A stretch of 17,723 nt of DNA from Thiobacillus sp. (lineage in GTDB: Bacteria > Pseudomonadota > Gammaproteobacteria > Burkholderiales > Thiobacillaceae), in the NCBI GenBank assembly GCA_020217265.1, contig JAIWOS010000029.1:1-17723 (forward strand). The letters run 5' to 3'. Shown here piece by piece: positions 8,803 to 15,965 of the stretch. Numbering within the stretch: position 1 is the first letter of the stretch; each line of letters opens with the position of its first letter. A program made the translations under genes and the position numbers. Below the pieces are notes generated by a model. That model was not told the origin of the DNA and made no database searches. It saw nothing but the letters and a program-made list of their open reading frames with translations.

Positions 8803-9972
8803 TCAGATCTGGAACTGCACCCCGATGACGAACTTGTCGACATCGGTATCGGGAGCCGGGCGGTCGTCCTCGGTTTTGGACCAGAAAGCAGACACGCGGG
8901 CATTGTGGCCCTTGATCACGTAATTGAAGCCTACGTCGAGCACGTCGATGTTCGAGTTGGAGAGTTCACGGTCGAAGCTCTGGTAGCGGACGAAGGGTTG
9001 CAGCTGTCCGATGCCAATCTTGCTTGGAAACAGGAACGCAGCGGTCGCCAGATAACCCTTGCCCTCGACCAGGCCGCCGACGTTGTCGTTGGGCCCGGCT
9101 GCCGGGCAGACGGGTGACCCGGGTTCGCCGCTGCCGCAATCTGCAATGCCGTCCAGGTCGTAGTCGTAATAAGCGCCCTCCAGTGTCAGCAATCCGCCGC
9201 CAGCCAGTTTCTTCTCCATCAGCACGTCGATGTTCATGCCGGTGTAATCGGCCGAGGCGCCTGCCACGCCTACGCCATCGCTCTGGAACATACCGGCAAT
9301 GCCCACCGTGAGAATGTCCTTGCCGTAATACGTGCTACCCGTATAGTAGGCCGGTGCGGGCTCGGCTTCCCAGAACGCGTAGGCCAGACGTCCGGCGTAG
9401 AGAAGTTTGTCCGACTGGTTCGAGCCGCCGGCGACATTGTTGTGCCCCTTGAATGCTCCTGCCACGTAGGTGAGTTTGTTATCCATCAACTTGCCCCACA
9501 CCTGCACGCCGTTGTCTCGACCGATGGCGAGGTTGGGGTATTGCGAGACCGCGCCGGGGTAATCCCACACGTTCAGATAGAAGGGGCCGTCGAGATTGGC
9601 GCGATCGGAAGCGGGCAACATGCGGCCAAACCAGATATTGAATTCCGGCATGGGTTCGTACTGCACGTAGGCGTCCATCACGCGCAGCCCGTCGGGCGTA
9701 TTGCCGCTGCCGTCTCGCTCGAAGTTGAGCGTGGCCCCCAGGGTTTTCATTACACGCCCACTCATATAGACACGGGTGCTGTTGACCACAAAATCGTTGG
9801 ATCGGTCGCCGTTGGGCGCGGCATCCTCGACCGATTCGTAACTCAGTCGCAGTCCTGCACCGATGCTGAACGAGGCGTCACCGCCCAGATCGAAGGTGGC
9901 GGCGTGTGTACCGAGACTGGCAAAACTCATCATGCAGAGCGCAGCCAGGGGTGAGATGCGGAAACGGGTCAT
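8803..9972 (-). CDS. Outer-membrane porin, possibly a urea/short-amide porin (FmdC-like)
   Basis: This 389-aa precursor has a signal peptide (cleavage after T-H-A, about residue 24). The chain is beta-barrel-like, with many alternating aromatic strands, Gly/Asp/Asn-rich loops and F-V-I-G-V-Q-F-Q-I at the very C-terminus as an amphipathic last strand. No membrane helices are present. A block F-G-R-M-L-P-A-S-D-R-A-N-L-D-G-P-F-Y is typical of a family of betaproteobacterial porins. Two cysteines (in D-C-G-S-G-E and V-C-P-A-A) lie in a predicted extracellular loop. It is divergent from urtA and shares a control region. In Methylophilus methylotrophus the porin gene fmdC is linked to an amide/urea ABC transporter (fmdDEF), so a urea or amide porin role is inferred from context. 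AAAGGA precedes the ATG at 9972. Confidence 0.82.
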   Translation of the reverse strand: MTRFRISPLAALCMMSFASLGTHAATFDLGGDASFSIGAGLRLSYESVEDAAPNGDRSNDFVVNSTRVYMSGRVMKTLGATLNFERDGSGNTPDGLRVMDAYVQYEPMPEFNIWFGRMLPASDRANLDGPFYLNVWDYPGAVSQYPNLAIGRDNGVQVWGKLMDNKLTYVAGAFKGHNNVAGGSNQSDKLLYAGRLAYAFWEAEPAPAYYTGSTYYGKDILTVGIAGMFQSDGVGVAGASADYTGMNIDVLMEKKLAGGGLLTLEGAYYDYDLDGIADCGSGEPGSPVCPAAGPNDNVGGLVEGKGYLATAAFLFPSKIGIGQLQPFVRYQSFDRELSNSNIDVLDVGFNYVIKGHNARVSAFWSKTEDDRPAPDTDVDKFVIGVQFQI

Positions 9973-9987
9973 GGATCATCCTTTCTA

Positions 9988-9997
9988 ATGTATACAA
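9988..9997. promoter_or_regulatory. ATGTATACAA palindrome in the porin leader
   Basis: ATGTATACAA differs by one base from the perfect palindrome TTGTATACAA found again 360 bp away before urtA. Relative to the predicted porin start site it lies roughly 25-35 bases into the transcript, a position suited to repression. Sites of this form are typical of FCD-type GntR regulators; the protein that binds here is unknown. Confidence 0.45.
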
Positions 9998-10032
9998 AAA
10001 TGCACTCAACAAACCATGCATGTTTTCCCTTA

Positions 10033-10048
10033 AGCATATTGTGTGCCA
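10033..10048 (-). promoter_or_regulatory. Sigma-54 (-24/-12) promoter facing the porin gene
   Basis: The minus strand reads TGGCACACAATATGCT. It keeps the invariant GG-N10-GC spacing and matches 13 of 16 positions of TGGCACGRNNNTTGCW. The predicted start lies near 10022, about 50 bases before the porin ATG. Confidence 0.62.
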
Positions 10049-10158
10049 TATCATGATCTGGCGATGACAAGCCAGCGCTTGTTAAAGATATTACTAGTGT
10101 AAACATAGTTTTGCCCTGGGTTTTGTGCGATAGAACGACGAGAGCGCTGGCGCAGGTT

Positions 10159-10210
10159 GAACACGCATTTGGTAAATGTGTGCACAAGTAAAGTGCATGA
10201 ATGCGTGTTC
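10159..10210. repeat. Perfect 11-bp inverted repeat enclosing the NtrC-like site
   Basis: GAACACGCATT (10159-10169) is exactly mirrored by AATGCGTGTTC (10200-10210) with a 30-bp interior. The interior holds the palindrome TGTGCACA (10179-10186) and the NtrC-like dyad. It could be a cruciform or looped operator for a dimeric activator, or two half-sites about four helical turns apart. Confidence 0.7.
10181..10197. promoter_or_regulatory. NtrC-like enhancer site TGCAC-N7-GTGCA
   Basis: TGCACAAGTAAAGTGCA is a dyad with both 5-base half-sites of the NtrC consensus TGCACC-N4-TGGTGCA and the right 17-bp length. Its centre is about 165 bp from the predicted porin start and about 205 bp from the urtA start, a usual range for sigma-54 enhancers. 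One such site could serve both promoters. Confidence 0.6.
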
Positions 10211-10347
10211 TGATGTATCCAATGGTGCATGCCGTACCTCCATGAAGGGTTTGGTGTGTTCTGGCGATCCAGGCGATTCGCGCGTTTGATATCTATAACC
10301 CAATGAAAATAAACATTTATATCTTTCCGCCCTGTTCTGTGTCTGGT

Positions 10348-10357
10348 TTGTATACAA
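10348..10357. promoter_or_regulatory. TTGTATACAA palindrome upstream of the urtA promoter
   Basis: A perfect 10-bp palindrome, 13 bp upstream of the -24 element of the urtA promoter. It is shared, with one change, with the porin leader. It is probably an operator for a dimeric regulator, possibly GntR-type. Confidence 0.5.
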
Positions 10358-10369
10358 GAAACCTTAGCC

Positions 10370-10385
10370 TGGCACGATCGATGCT
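10370..10385 (+). promoter_or_regulatory. Sigma-54 (-24/-12) promoter of the urt operon
   Basis: TGGCACGATCGATGCT matches 15 of 16 positions of TGGCACGRNNNTTGCW, with GG-N10-GC spacing exact. The predicted start is near 10396, about 52 bases before the urtA ATG. RpoN dependence fits nitrogen control of urea uptake. Confidence 0.8.
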
Positions 10386-10447
10386 TGGTGGTGTGCTGAG
10401 CGGTTATTGCTCCATATCCATTTTTTCGACGACTTACGAGGTGAAGG

Positions 10448-11704
10448 ATGACGAACAGACGGCAGTTCATACAGAGCGTGGGAGCCCTGGCGGGCATGGC
10501 AGCTGTGCCGGGCAGCGTGAAAATGGCGTTCGGTGCCAGCAAGGAGCCGATCAAGGTCGGCATCCTGCATTCGCTGTCGGGCACGATGGCCATTTCGGAA
10601 ACCGCGCTGAAGAACACCGCGCTCATGACCATCGATTCCATCAACGCCAAGGGCGGCGTGCTGGGGCGCCCCATCGTGCCGGTGGTGGTGGACCCGGCTT
10701 CGAACTGGCCGCTGTTTGCGGAAAAAGCCCGGCAGCTCATTACCCAGGACAAGGTGTCGGCCGTGTTCGGCTGCTGGACCTCGGTATCGCGGAAATCGGT
10801 GCTGCCCGTGTTCGAGGAACTGAACAGCCTGCTCTACTACCCCGTGCAGTACGAAGGCGAAGAGCTGTCGAAGAACGTGTTCTACACCGGTGCGGCACCC
10901 AACCAGCAGGCGATTCCGGCGACTGAATACCTGATGAGCAAGGAAGGCGGCAGTGCCAAGAAATTCGTCCTGCTCGGCACCGATTACGTGTATCCGCGCA
11001 CGACCAACAAGATCCTGCGCGCCTTCCTCAAGTCCAAGGGCGTATCCGAGGCCAACATCATGGAGGAGTACACGCCCTTCGGCCATTCGGACTACCAGAC
11101 CATCATCGCCAAGATCAAGAAGTTCTCGGCCGGCGCGAAAACCTGCGTGATCTCGACCATCAACGGCGACTCGAACGTTCCGTTCTACAAGGAGCTCGGC
11201 AACCAGGGCATCAAGGCGACCGACATTCCGGTGGTCGCGTTCTCGGTGGCGGAGCAGGAGCTCGCCGGCATCGACACCAAGCCGCTCGTCGGGCATCTGG
11301 CCGCGTGGAACTACTTCGAGACGATCAAGAACCCGCAGAATGCCGCGTTCGTGAAAATGTGGAAGGACTATGTCCAAGCCAAGAAGCTCAAGGACGCGCC
11401 GGTGACGGACGACCCGATGGAGGCGACCTGGATTGGCATTCACATGTGGAAACAGGCCGTGGAGAAAGCCGGCTCGCCCGACGTCGACAAGGTCAGGAAG
11501 GCCATGTACGGCCAGACCTTCAAGGCACCGTGCGGATTCACGGTGAAGATGGACGAGACCAACCACCATCTGCACAAGCCGGTGTTCATCGGCGAGATTC
11601 GCGCCGACGGCCAGTTCAACACCGTGTGGAAAACCAAGGGCCCGATCCGCGCCCAGCCCTGGAGCCCGTATATCCCGGGTAACGAAGGCAAGCAGAAACT
11701 CTGA
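10448..11704 (+). CDS. urtA: Urea ABC transporter substrate-binding protein
   Basis: This 418-aa periplasmic binding protein belongs to the UrtA/FmdD branch of the branched-chain amino acid-type family. The N-terminus has a twin-arginine-like motif N-R-R-Q-F-I-Q followed by a hydrophobic stretch, so Tat export is likely. Mature landmarks typical of UrtA are K-V-G-I-L-H-S-L-S-G-T-M-A-I-S-E, F-G-C-W-T-S-V-S-R-K-S-V-L-P-V-F and L-L-Y-Y-P-V-Q-Y-E-G-E-E, followed by G-A-A-P-N-Q-Q and G-T-D-Y-V-Y-P-R-T-T-N. It would deliver urea (possibly short amides or guanidine) to UrtBCDE. It is the first gene of the operon, led by the sigma-54 promoter, with GAGGTGAAG before the ATG. A strong hairpin follows its stop. 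Confidence 0.93.
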   Translation: MTNRRQFIQSVGALAGMAAVPGSVKMAFGASKEPIKVGILHSLSGTMAISETALKNTALMTIDSINAKGGVLGRPIVPVVVDPASNWPLFAEKARQLITQDKVSAVFGCWTSVSRKSVLPVFEELNSLLYYPVQYEGEELSKNVFYTGAAPNQQAIPATEYLMSKEGGSAKKFVLLGTDYVYPRTTNKILRAFLKSKGVSEANIMEEYTPFGHSDYQTIIAKIKKFSAGAKTCVISTINGDSNVPFYKELGNQGIKATDIPVVAFSVAEQELAGIDTKPLVGHLAAWNYFETIKNPQNAAFVKMWKDYVQAKKLKDAPVTDDPMEATWIGIHMWKQAVEKAGSPDVDKVRKAMYGQTFKAPCGFTVKMDETNHHLHKPVFIGEIRADGQFNTVWKTKGPIRAQPWSPYIPGNEGKQKL

Positions 11705-11713
11705 TCCACAACC

Positions 11714-11741
11714 GGCGCATCCGGCTCTTGTCGGATGCGCC
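11714..11741 (+). other. Intercistronic mRNA hairpin between urtA and urtB
   Basis: GGCGCATCCG (11714-11723) pairs perfectly with CGGATGCGCC (11732-11741) around an 8-base loop. No T-tract follows, so it is not a standard terminator. It more likely stabilises the urtA mRNA or attenuates read-through, giving more binding protein than permease. It also sequesters the alternative urtB ATG at 11735. Confidence 0.65.
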
Positions 11742-11755
11742 CGCGAATTGAAGCC

Positions 11756-13330
11756 ATGCTGAAATTTATTGTCGGGCTGGCTTTGTGCCTGCCCCTGCTT
11801 GCGCGCGCCGCGCTCGATCCGGCGGCGCTTGCGCCCTTCGCGGGCGAAGACTCCTCGGCCAAGGCCGAGGCCGTCACCGCGCTGGCGAATGCACCCGATC
11901 CGCAGGTCGACACGCTTTTCAAGGCCCTGTCGGAAGACAGCCTGTTCTATCTACCGGATGGCCAGGTCATCGTGTTCGACGGTGAACGCTATGTCGACGC
12001 CGCAAGCGGACAGCCGCTTACAACCGAGCCCGAAGCGCCCGAAGCGGTCATCGTCAACAACGTCGTGCGTGGGGCATTGGAATCGGCCATCGCCTTGCGC
12101 GGGCTGGCGGCCGCCGACCCGGCTGCGCGTCTGGCTGCCGCCGATGCCTTGAAAGAGCGCGCCGATCCGAGTTTCCTGCCGGCGCTGGAAGCCGCGCTGG
12201 CCCGGGAATCCGATGCGCAGGTCAAGGACGCGCTCTCGCGCACGACGGCCTTGCTTCAACTGGCCAGTCCGGACAAGACGGTCAAGCTCGCCGCCATCGA
12301 ACGGCTGGCGGCTTCGCGCGACCGCAACATCCGCGAGGCGCTCGCGCCGCTGGCCGAAGCCGAAACTGACCCGGAACTGAAGGCGGCGCTGAAGACCGCG
12401 CTCGATGCCATCGACTTCCGGCTGTCGGTCGCCAGTTTCTTCGCCAATGTGTTCTCCGGCCTGTCGCTCGGCAGCATCCTGTTGCTTGCCGCGCTGGGGC
12501 TGGCGATCACCTTCGGCCTCATGGGCATCATCAACATGGCGCACGGCGAAATGCTGATGCTCGGCGCCTACAGCACCTATGTCGTGCAGGGCCTGTTCCG
12601 CGACCACTTTCCCGGCGCGCTCGACTGGTACCCGCTGGCGGCGCTGCCGGTGGCCTTCATCGTTGCCGCCGGCGTGGGCGCATTGATGGAACGCACGGTC
12701 ATCCGGCATCTATATGGCCGGCCGCTGGAAACGCTGCTGGCGACCTGGGGCCTGTCGCTGATCCTGATCCAGGCGGTGCGCTCGATTTTCGGGCCGCAGA
12801 ACGTCGAGGTCGCCAACCCCACGTGGATGTCGGGTGCGCTCGATGTCTACGGCGTGGTGCTGCCGTACAACCGGCTCGCCATCATCGCGTTTGCCTTCTT
12901 CGTGCTGGCCATCGTCTGGTTTGCGCTCAACCGCACGCGCATGGGCCTGTATGTGCGCGGCGTGATGCAGAACCGGCCGATGGCAGACGCCATCGGCGTG
13001 CCCACCGCACGGGTCGACATGATGGCCTTCGCGCTCGGCTCCGGCATCGCCGGCCTGGGCGGCGTCGCGCTTTCGCAAATCGGCAACGTCGGCCCCGAAC
13101 TCGGACAGGCTTACATCATCGATTCCTTCATGGTCGTCGTGCTGGGCGGAGTAGGGCAGCTCGCCGGCACGGTGGTCGCGGCGATCGGCCTGGGCGAAAT
13201 CAACAAGTTCCTCGAACCCTATGCGGGTGCGGTGCTCGGCAAGATCGCGGTGCTCGTGCTCATCATTCTCTTCATCCAGAAACGGCCGTCCGGCCTGTTC
13301 GCGCTGAAGGGTAGGAGTGCCGACGCATGA
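11756..13330 (+). CDS. urtB: Urea ABC transporter permease UrtB (long form)
   Basis: This 524-aa protein has a signal peptide (L-A-R-A cleavage near residue 18) and a soluble, Ala-rich helical domain to about residue 218, as in the long UrtB of proteobacteria. A LivH-type permease of about 300 aa follows with eight or so membrane helices. G-L-M-G-I-I-N-M-A-H-G-E-M-L-M-L-G-A-Y is the family signature, and G-V-G-Q-L-A-G-T-V-V lies near the C-terminus. The N-terminal part has repeating helix pairs (A-A-D-A-L-K-x-R-A-D-P, then L-A-A-I-E-R-L-A-A-S), perhaps HEAT-like. ATG 11756 starts directly at the signal peptide; an ATG 21 bases upstream lies in the hairpin stem and is less likely. The stop overlaps urtC by 4 bp. 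Confidence 0.92.
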   Translation: MLKFIVGLALCLPLLARAALDPAALAPFAGEDSSAKAEAVTALANAPDPQVDTLFKALSEDSLFYLPDGQVIVFDGERYVDAASGQPLTTEPEAPEAVIVNNVVRGALESAIALRGLAAADPAARLAAADALKERADPSFLPALEAALARESDAQVKDALSRTTALLQLASPDKTVKLAAIERLAASRDRNIREALAPLAEAETDPELKAALKTALDAIDFRLSVASFFANVFSGLSLGSILLLAALGLAITFGLMGIINMAHGEMLMLGAYSTYVVQGLFRDHFPGALDWYPLAALPVAFIVAAGVGALMERTVIRHLYGRPLETLLATWGLSLILIQAVRSIFGPQNVEVANPTWMSGALDVYGVVLPYNRLAIIAFAFFVLAIVWFALNRTRMGLYVRGVMQNRPMADAIGVPTARVDMMAFALGSGIAGLGGVALSQIGNVGPELGQAYIIDSFMVVVLGGVGQLAGTVVAAIGLGEINKFLEPYAGAVLGKIAVLVLIILFIQKRPSGLFALKGRSADA

Positions 13331-14397
13331 CCGAACGCCGCCTGTTTTCTCCGCTCGGCTGGACGCTGTTTGCGATCATCGTGGTGCTCGGCCTCACCAT
13401 GCCGCTGCTGCATGTGTGGGTGCCCGAAGGCCACACGCTGCATGTGTCGGCGTACATGCTCACCCTGGTCGGCAAGATTCTCTGCTACGCCGCGGTCGCG
13501 CTGGCGATGGATCTGGTGTGGGGCTACGCCGGCATCCTCTCGCTCGGCCACGGCCTGTTCTTCGCGCTGGGCGGCTACGCCTTCGGCATGTATCTCATGC
13601 GCGAAATCGGCCGCGAAGGCCAGTACCAGAGCGACCTGCCGGATTTCATGGTGTTCCTCGACTGGAAGGAACTGCCCTGGTACTGGGTGGGCACCGAGCA
13701 TTTCCTGTGGGCCTTGTTTCTCGTGGTCGCCGTGCCCGGGATCGTCGCCTTCGTGTTCGGCTGGTTCGCTTTCCGCTCGCGCATCAAGGGTGTGTATTTC
13801 TCCATCATCACGCAGGCGCTCACCTTCGCCGCGATGCTGCTGTTCTTCCGCAACGACACGGGCTTCGGCGGCAACAACGGCTTCACCGACTTCAAGCGCA
13901 TCCTCGGTTTTCCGATTGCCGCGCCGGAAACGCGCGCCGTGCTGTTCGCGCTCACCGTCGTCTACGTCGCGGGCATCCTCGTGTTCTGCCGCTGGCTCAC
14001 GCAGAGCAAGTTCGGCCGCGTGCTTGCGGCGATTCGCGACGCCGAATCGCGCACCATGTTCGTGGGCTACGATCCGCTGCCGTACAAGCTCGGCGTGTGG
14101 ACGCTCTCCGCCGTGCTGTGCGGCATCGCCGGTGCACTCTACGTGCCGCAGGTCGGCATCATCAACCCGTCCGAAATGTCGCCCGCCAACTCCATTGAAA
14201 TCGCCATCTGGGCCGCCATCGGCGGACGCGGCACGCTGATTGGCCCGCTCATTGGTGCGGGTGTGGTGAACGGCGCGAAAAGCTGGTTCACCGTGAGTTT
14301 TCCCGACCTGTGGCTGTATGTGCTGGGTGCGCTCTTCGTTGTGGCGACGCTGTATCTGCCGCGTGGCATCGTCGGCCTCGTCAGGAGGCGCGGATGA
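13327..14397 (+). CDS. urtC: Urea ABC transporter permease UrtC
   Basis: This 356-aa integral membrane protein is a LivM-type permease. It has a short cytoplasmic N-terminus, about ten hydrophobic segments, W-G-Y-A-G-I-L-S-L-G-H-G-L-F-F-A-L-G-G-Y (the LivM/UrtC signature), and the conserved cytoplasmic stretch L-A-A-I-R-D-A-E-S-R-T-M-F-V-G-Y used for ATPase coupling. The late motif I-W-A-A-I-G-G-R-G-T-L-I-G-P-L-I-G-A is typical of UrtC. It would form the channel heterodimer with UrtB. Both ends overlap their neighbours by 4 bp (ATGA). Confidence 0.94.
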   Translation: MTERRLFSPLGWTLFAIIVVLGLTMPLLHVWVPEGHTLHVSAYMLTLVGKILCYAAVALAMDLVWGYAGILSLGHGLFFALGGYAFGMYLMREIGREGQYQSDLPDFMVFLDWKELPWYWVGTEHFLWALFLVVAVPGIVAFVFGWFAFRSRIKGVYFSIITQALTFAAMLLFFRNDTGFGGNNGFTDFKRILGFPIAAPETRAVLFALTVVYVAGILVFCRWLTQSKFGRVLAAIRDAESRTMFVGYDPLPYKLGVWTLSAVLCGIAGALYVPQVGIINPSEMSPANSIEIAIWAAIGGRGTLIGPLIGAGVVNGAKSWFTVSFPDLWLYVLGALFVVATLYLPRGIVGLVRRRG

Positions 14398-15257
14398 GCG
14401 ATTACGAGTACGGCAACCGTTGCATCCCGCATCCCTATGCGTTGGTCGGCACGCAGGCGGATTCCGCCAGCGACGCCAGCTATGGCCGCGTGGTCGTGCC
14501 CGGCGAAGTCGACGTAACGCACGGCGCGATTCTCTATCTGGAAAGCGTGACCGTCAGCTTCGACGGCTTCAAAGCGCTCAACGACCTTAACCTGTCGGTC
14601 GACGACGGCGAACTGCGCTGCATCATCGGCCCCAACGGCGCGGGCAAGACGACGATGATGGACGTGATCACCGGCAAGACGCGGCCCGACGCAGGCACGG
14701 TCTACTTCGGCCAGACCATCGACCTCACGCGGCTGAACGAGGTGGCGATCGCGCATGCCGGCATCGGCCGCAAGTTCCAGAAGCCCACCGTGTTCGAGAA
14801 TCTGTCGGTATTCGAGAACCTCGAACTCGCGTTGAAGATGGACAAGCGCGCGTGGAAAAGCCTCTTTGCCAAACTGAACGGCGAGCAGCGCGACCGCATC
14901 GACGAGGTGCTCGCCACCATCAAGCTCAGCGAGGCGGCGCATGGCCCGGCCGGCCGCCTCTCGCACGGCCAGAAACAATGGCTGGAAATCGGCATGCTGC
15001 TGGCGCAGTCGCCGCGCGTGCTGCTGCTGGACGAACCGGTCGCCGGCATGACCGACCAGGAAACGGCGGAAACCGCCGAGCTGTTCCTGTCGCTGAAAGG
15101 CAAGCACACGCTGATCGTGGTGGAGCACGACATGGATTTCATCAACACCATCGCCCACACCGTCACCGTGCTGCACGAAGGCCATGTACTTGCAGAGGGC
15201 GACATGGCGACGGTGCAGAACGACCCGAAGGTCATCGAAGTGTATCTGGGGCGCTGA
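14394..15257 (+). CDS. urtD: Urea ABC transporter ATP-binding protein UrtD
   Basis: This 287-aa protein is an ATPase of the LivG type. Walker A G-P-N-G-A-G-K-T-T is at 79-87, the signature L-S-H-G-Q at 189-193 and Walker B L-L-L-D-E-P at 210-215, followed by V-V-E-H-D-M-D-F with the switch histidine. The signature has H in place of the G of LSGGQ, which is usual in UrtD. A roughly 45-residue N-terminal extension precedes the ABC domain. ATG 14394 is chosen for the strong AGGAGG just upstream and the 4-bp overlap with urtC; the longer frame runs back into urtC. It powers import with UrtE. Confidence 0.94.
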   Translation: MSDYEYGNRCIPHPYALVGTQADSASDASYGRVVVPGEVDVTHGAILYLESVTVSFDGFKALNDLNLSVDDGELRCIIGPNGAGKTTMMDVITGKTRPDAGTVYFGQTIDLTRLNEVAIAHAGIGRKFQKPTVFENLSVFENLELALKMDKRAWKSLFAKLNGEQRDRIDEVLATIKLSEAAHGPAGRLSHGQKQWLEIGMLLAQSPRVLLLDEPVAGMTDQETAETAELFLSLKGKHTLIVVEHDMDFINTIAHTVTVLHEGHVLAEGDMATVQNDPKVIEVYLGR

Positions 15258-15259
15258 CC

Positions 15260-15949
15260 ATGCTGAAAGCCGAAACCCTCGACCAGTACTACGGCGGCAG
15301 CCAGATCCTGCGCGGTGTCTCGCTGGAGGTGCCACCCGGCAAAGTCACCGTGCTGCTGGGCCGCAACGGCGTGGGCAAGACCACGCTGCTCAAATGCCTG
15401 ATGGGGGCGCTGCCGGTGAAAGCCGGGCGCATGCATCTCTTCGACGAGGACGTGACCCGCCTCAAGCCGCACCAGCGCGCGCGCCGGGGGCTCGGCTACG
15501 TGCCGCAGGGGCGCGACATCTTCGGGCGGCTGACCGTGCGCGAAAACCTGCTCATGGGGCTGGCCGCCAATCCTGCGGCAAAGAGTATCCCCGACGACAT
15601 CTTCGAGCTGTTTCCCGTGCTGAAAACCATGCTCCACCGGCGCGGCGGCGATCTCTCCGGCGGGCAGCAACAGCAGTTGGCCATCGGCCGCGCGCTTGCC
15701 GCCGGGCCGAAATATCTCATCCTCGACGAGCCGACCGAGGGCATCCAGCCGTCGATCATCAAGGACATCGGCCGCGTCATCACCCTGCTCGCCGAGCGCG
15801 GCATGGGCATCCTGCTGGTCGAGCAGTACTACGACTTCGCCGAGGAACTGGCCGATTTTTATGCCGTGATGCAGCGCGGCGAAATCCTGCGTGCGGGCCG
15901 GGGTGAAACCATGCCGCGGGACGGCATCCGGCAACTGGTCGCCATTTGA
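15260..15949 (+). CDS. urtE: Urea ABC transporter ATP-binding protein UrtE
   Basis: This 229-aa protein is an ATPase of the LivF type. Walker A G-R-N-G-V-G-K-T-T is at 34-42, L-S-G-G-Q at 131-135 and Walker B I-L-D-E-P at 153-157. The Q-loop region G-Y-V-P-Q-G-R-D-I-F-G-R-L-T-V is characteristic of LivF/UrtE, and V-E-Q-Y-Y-D-F-A places Gln where most ABC proteins have the switch His, as is usual in this branch. Length is normal for UrtE (about 230). The start is two bases after the urtD stop. The longer frame extending back to about 14852 is a shadow of urtD. Confidence 0.94.
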   Translation: MLKAETLDQYYGGSQILRGVSLEVPPGKVTVLLGRNGVGKTTLLKCLMGALPVKAGRMHLFDEDVTRLKPHQRARRGLGYVPQGRDIFGRLTVRENLLMGLAANPAAKSIPDDIFELFPVLKTMLHRRGGDLSGGQQQQLAIGRALAAGPKYLILDEPTEGIQPSIIKDIGRVITLLAERGMGILLVEQYYDFAEELADFYAVMQRGEILRAGRGETMPRDGIRQLVAI

Positions 15950-15965
15950 AGAAGGACGGATTTTG

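Larger units (their letters stand above)
9973..10447. promoter_or_regulatory. Divergent control region between porin and urtA
   Basis: This 475-bp AT-richer stretch has no credible gene. It carries outward-facing sigma-54 promoters for both flanking genes, an NtrC-like dyad nested in a longer inverted repeat, and two TTGTATACAA-type palindromes, each listed separately. A further half-site TGGTGCA lies at 10223-10229 (TGTATCCAATGGTGCA at 10214-10229 is a weak second NtrC-like site). An AT-rich segment at about 10295-10325 could help bending (IHF or intrinsic), but I see no clean IHF consensus. No ykkC/guanidine-I riboswitch motif is evident. The urtA ribosome-binding site is GAGGTGAAG just before 10448. 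Confidence 0.75.

Noticed and set aside
9973..10447. Possible guanidine-I (ykkC) riboswitch upstream of the urt operon
   Set aside because: I looked for its conserved helices and loop motifs in the leader and did not see them; the predicted leader is only about 52 bases.
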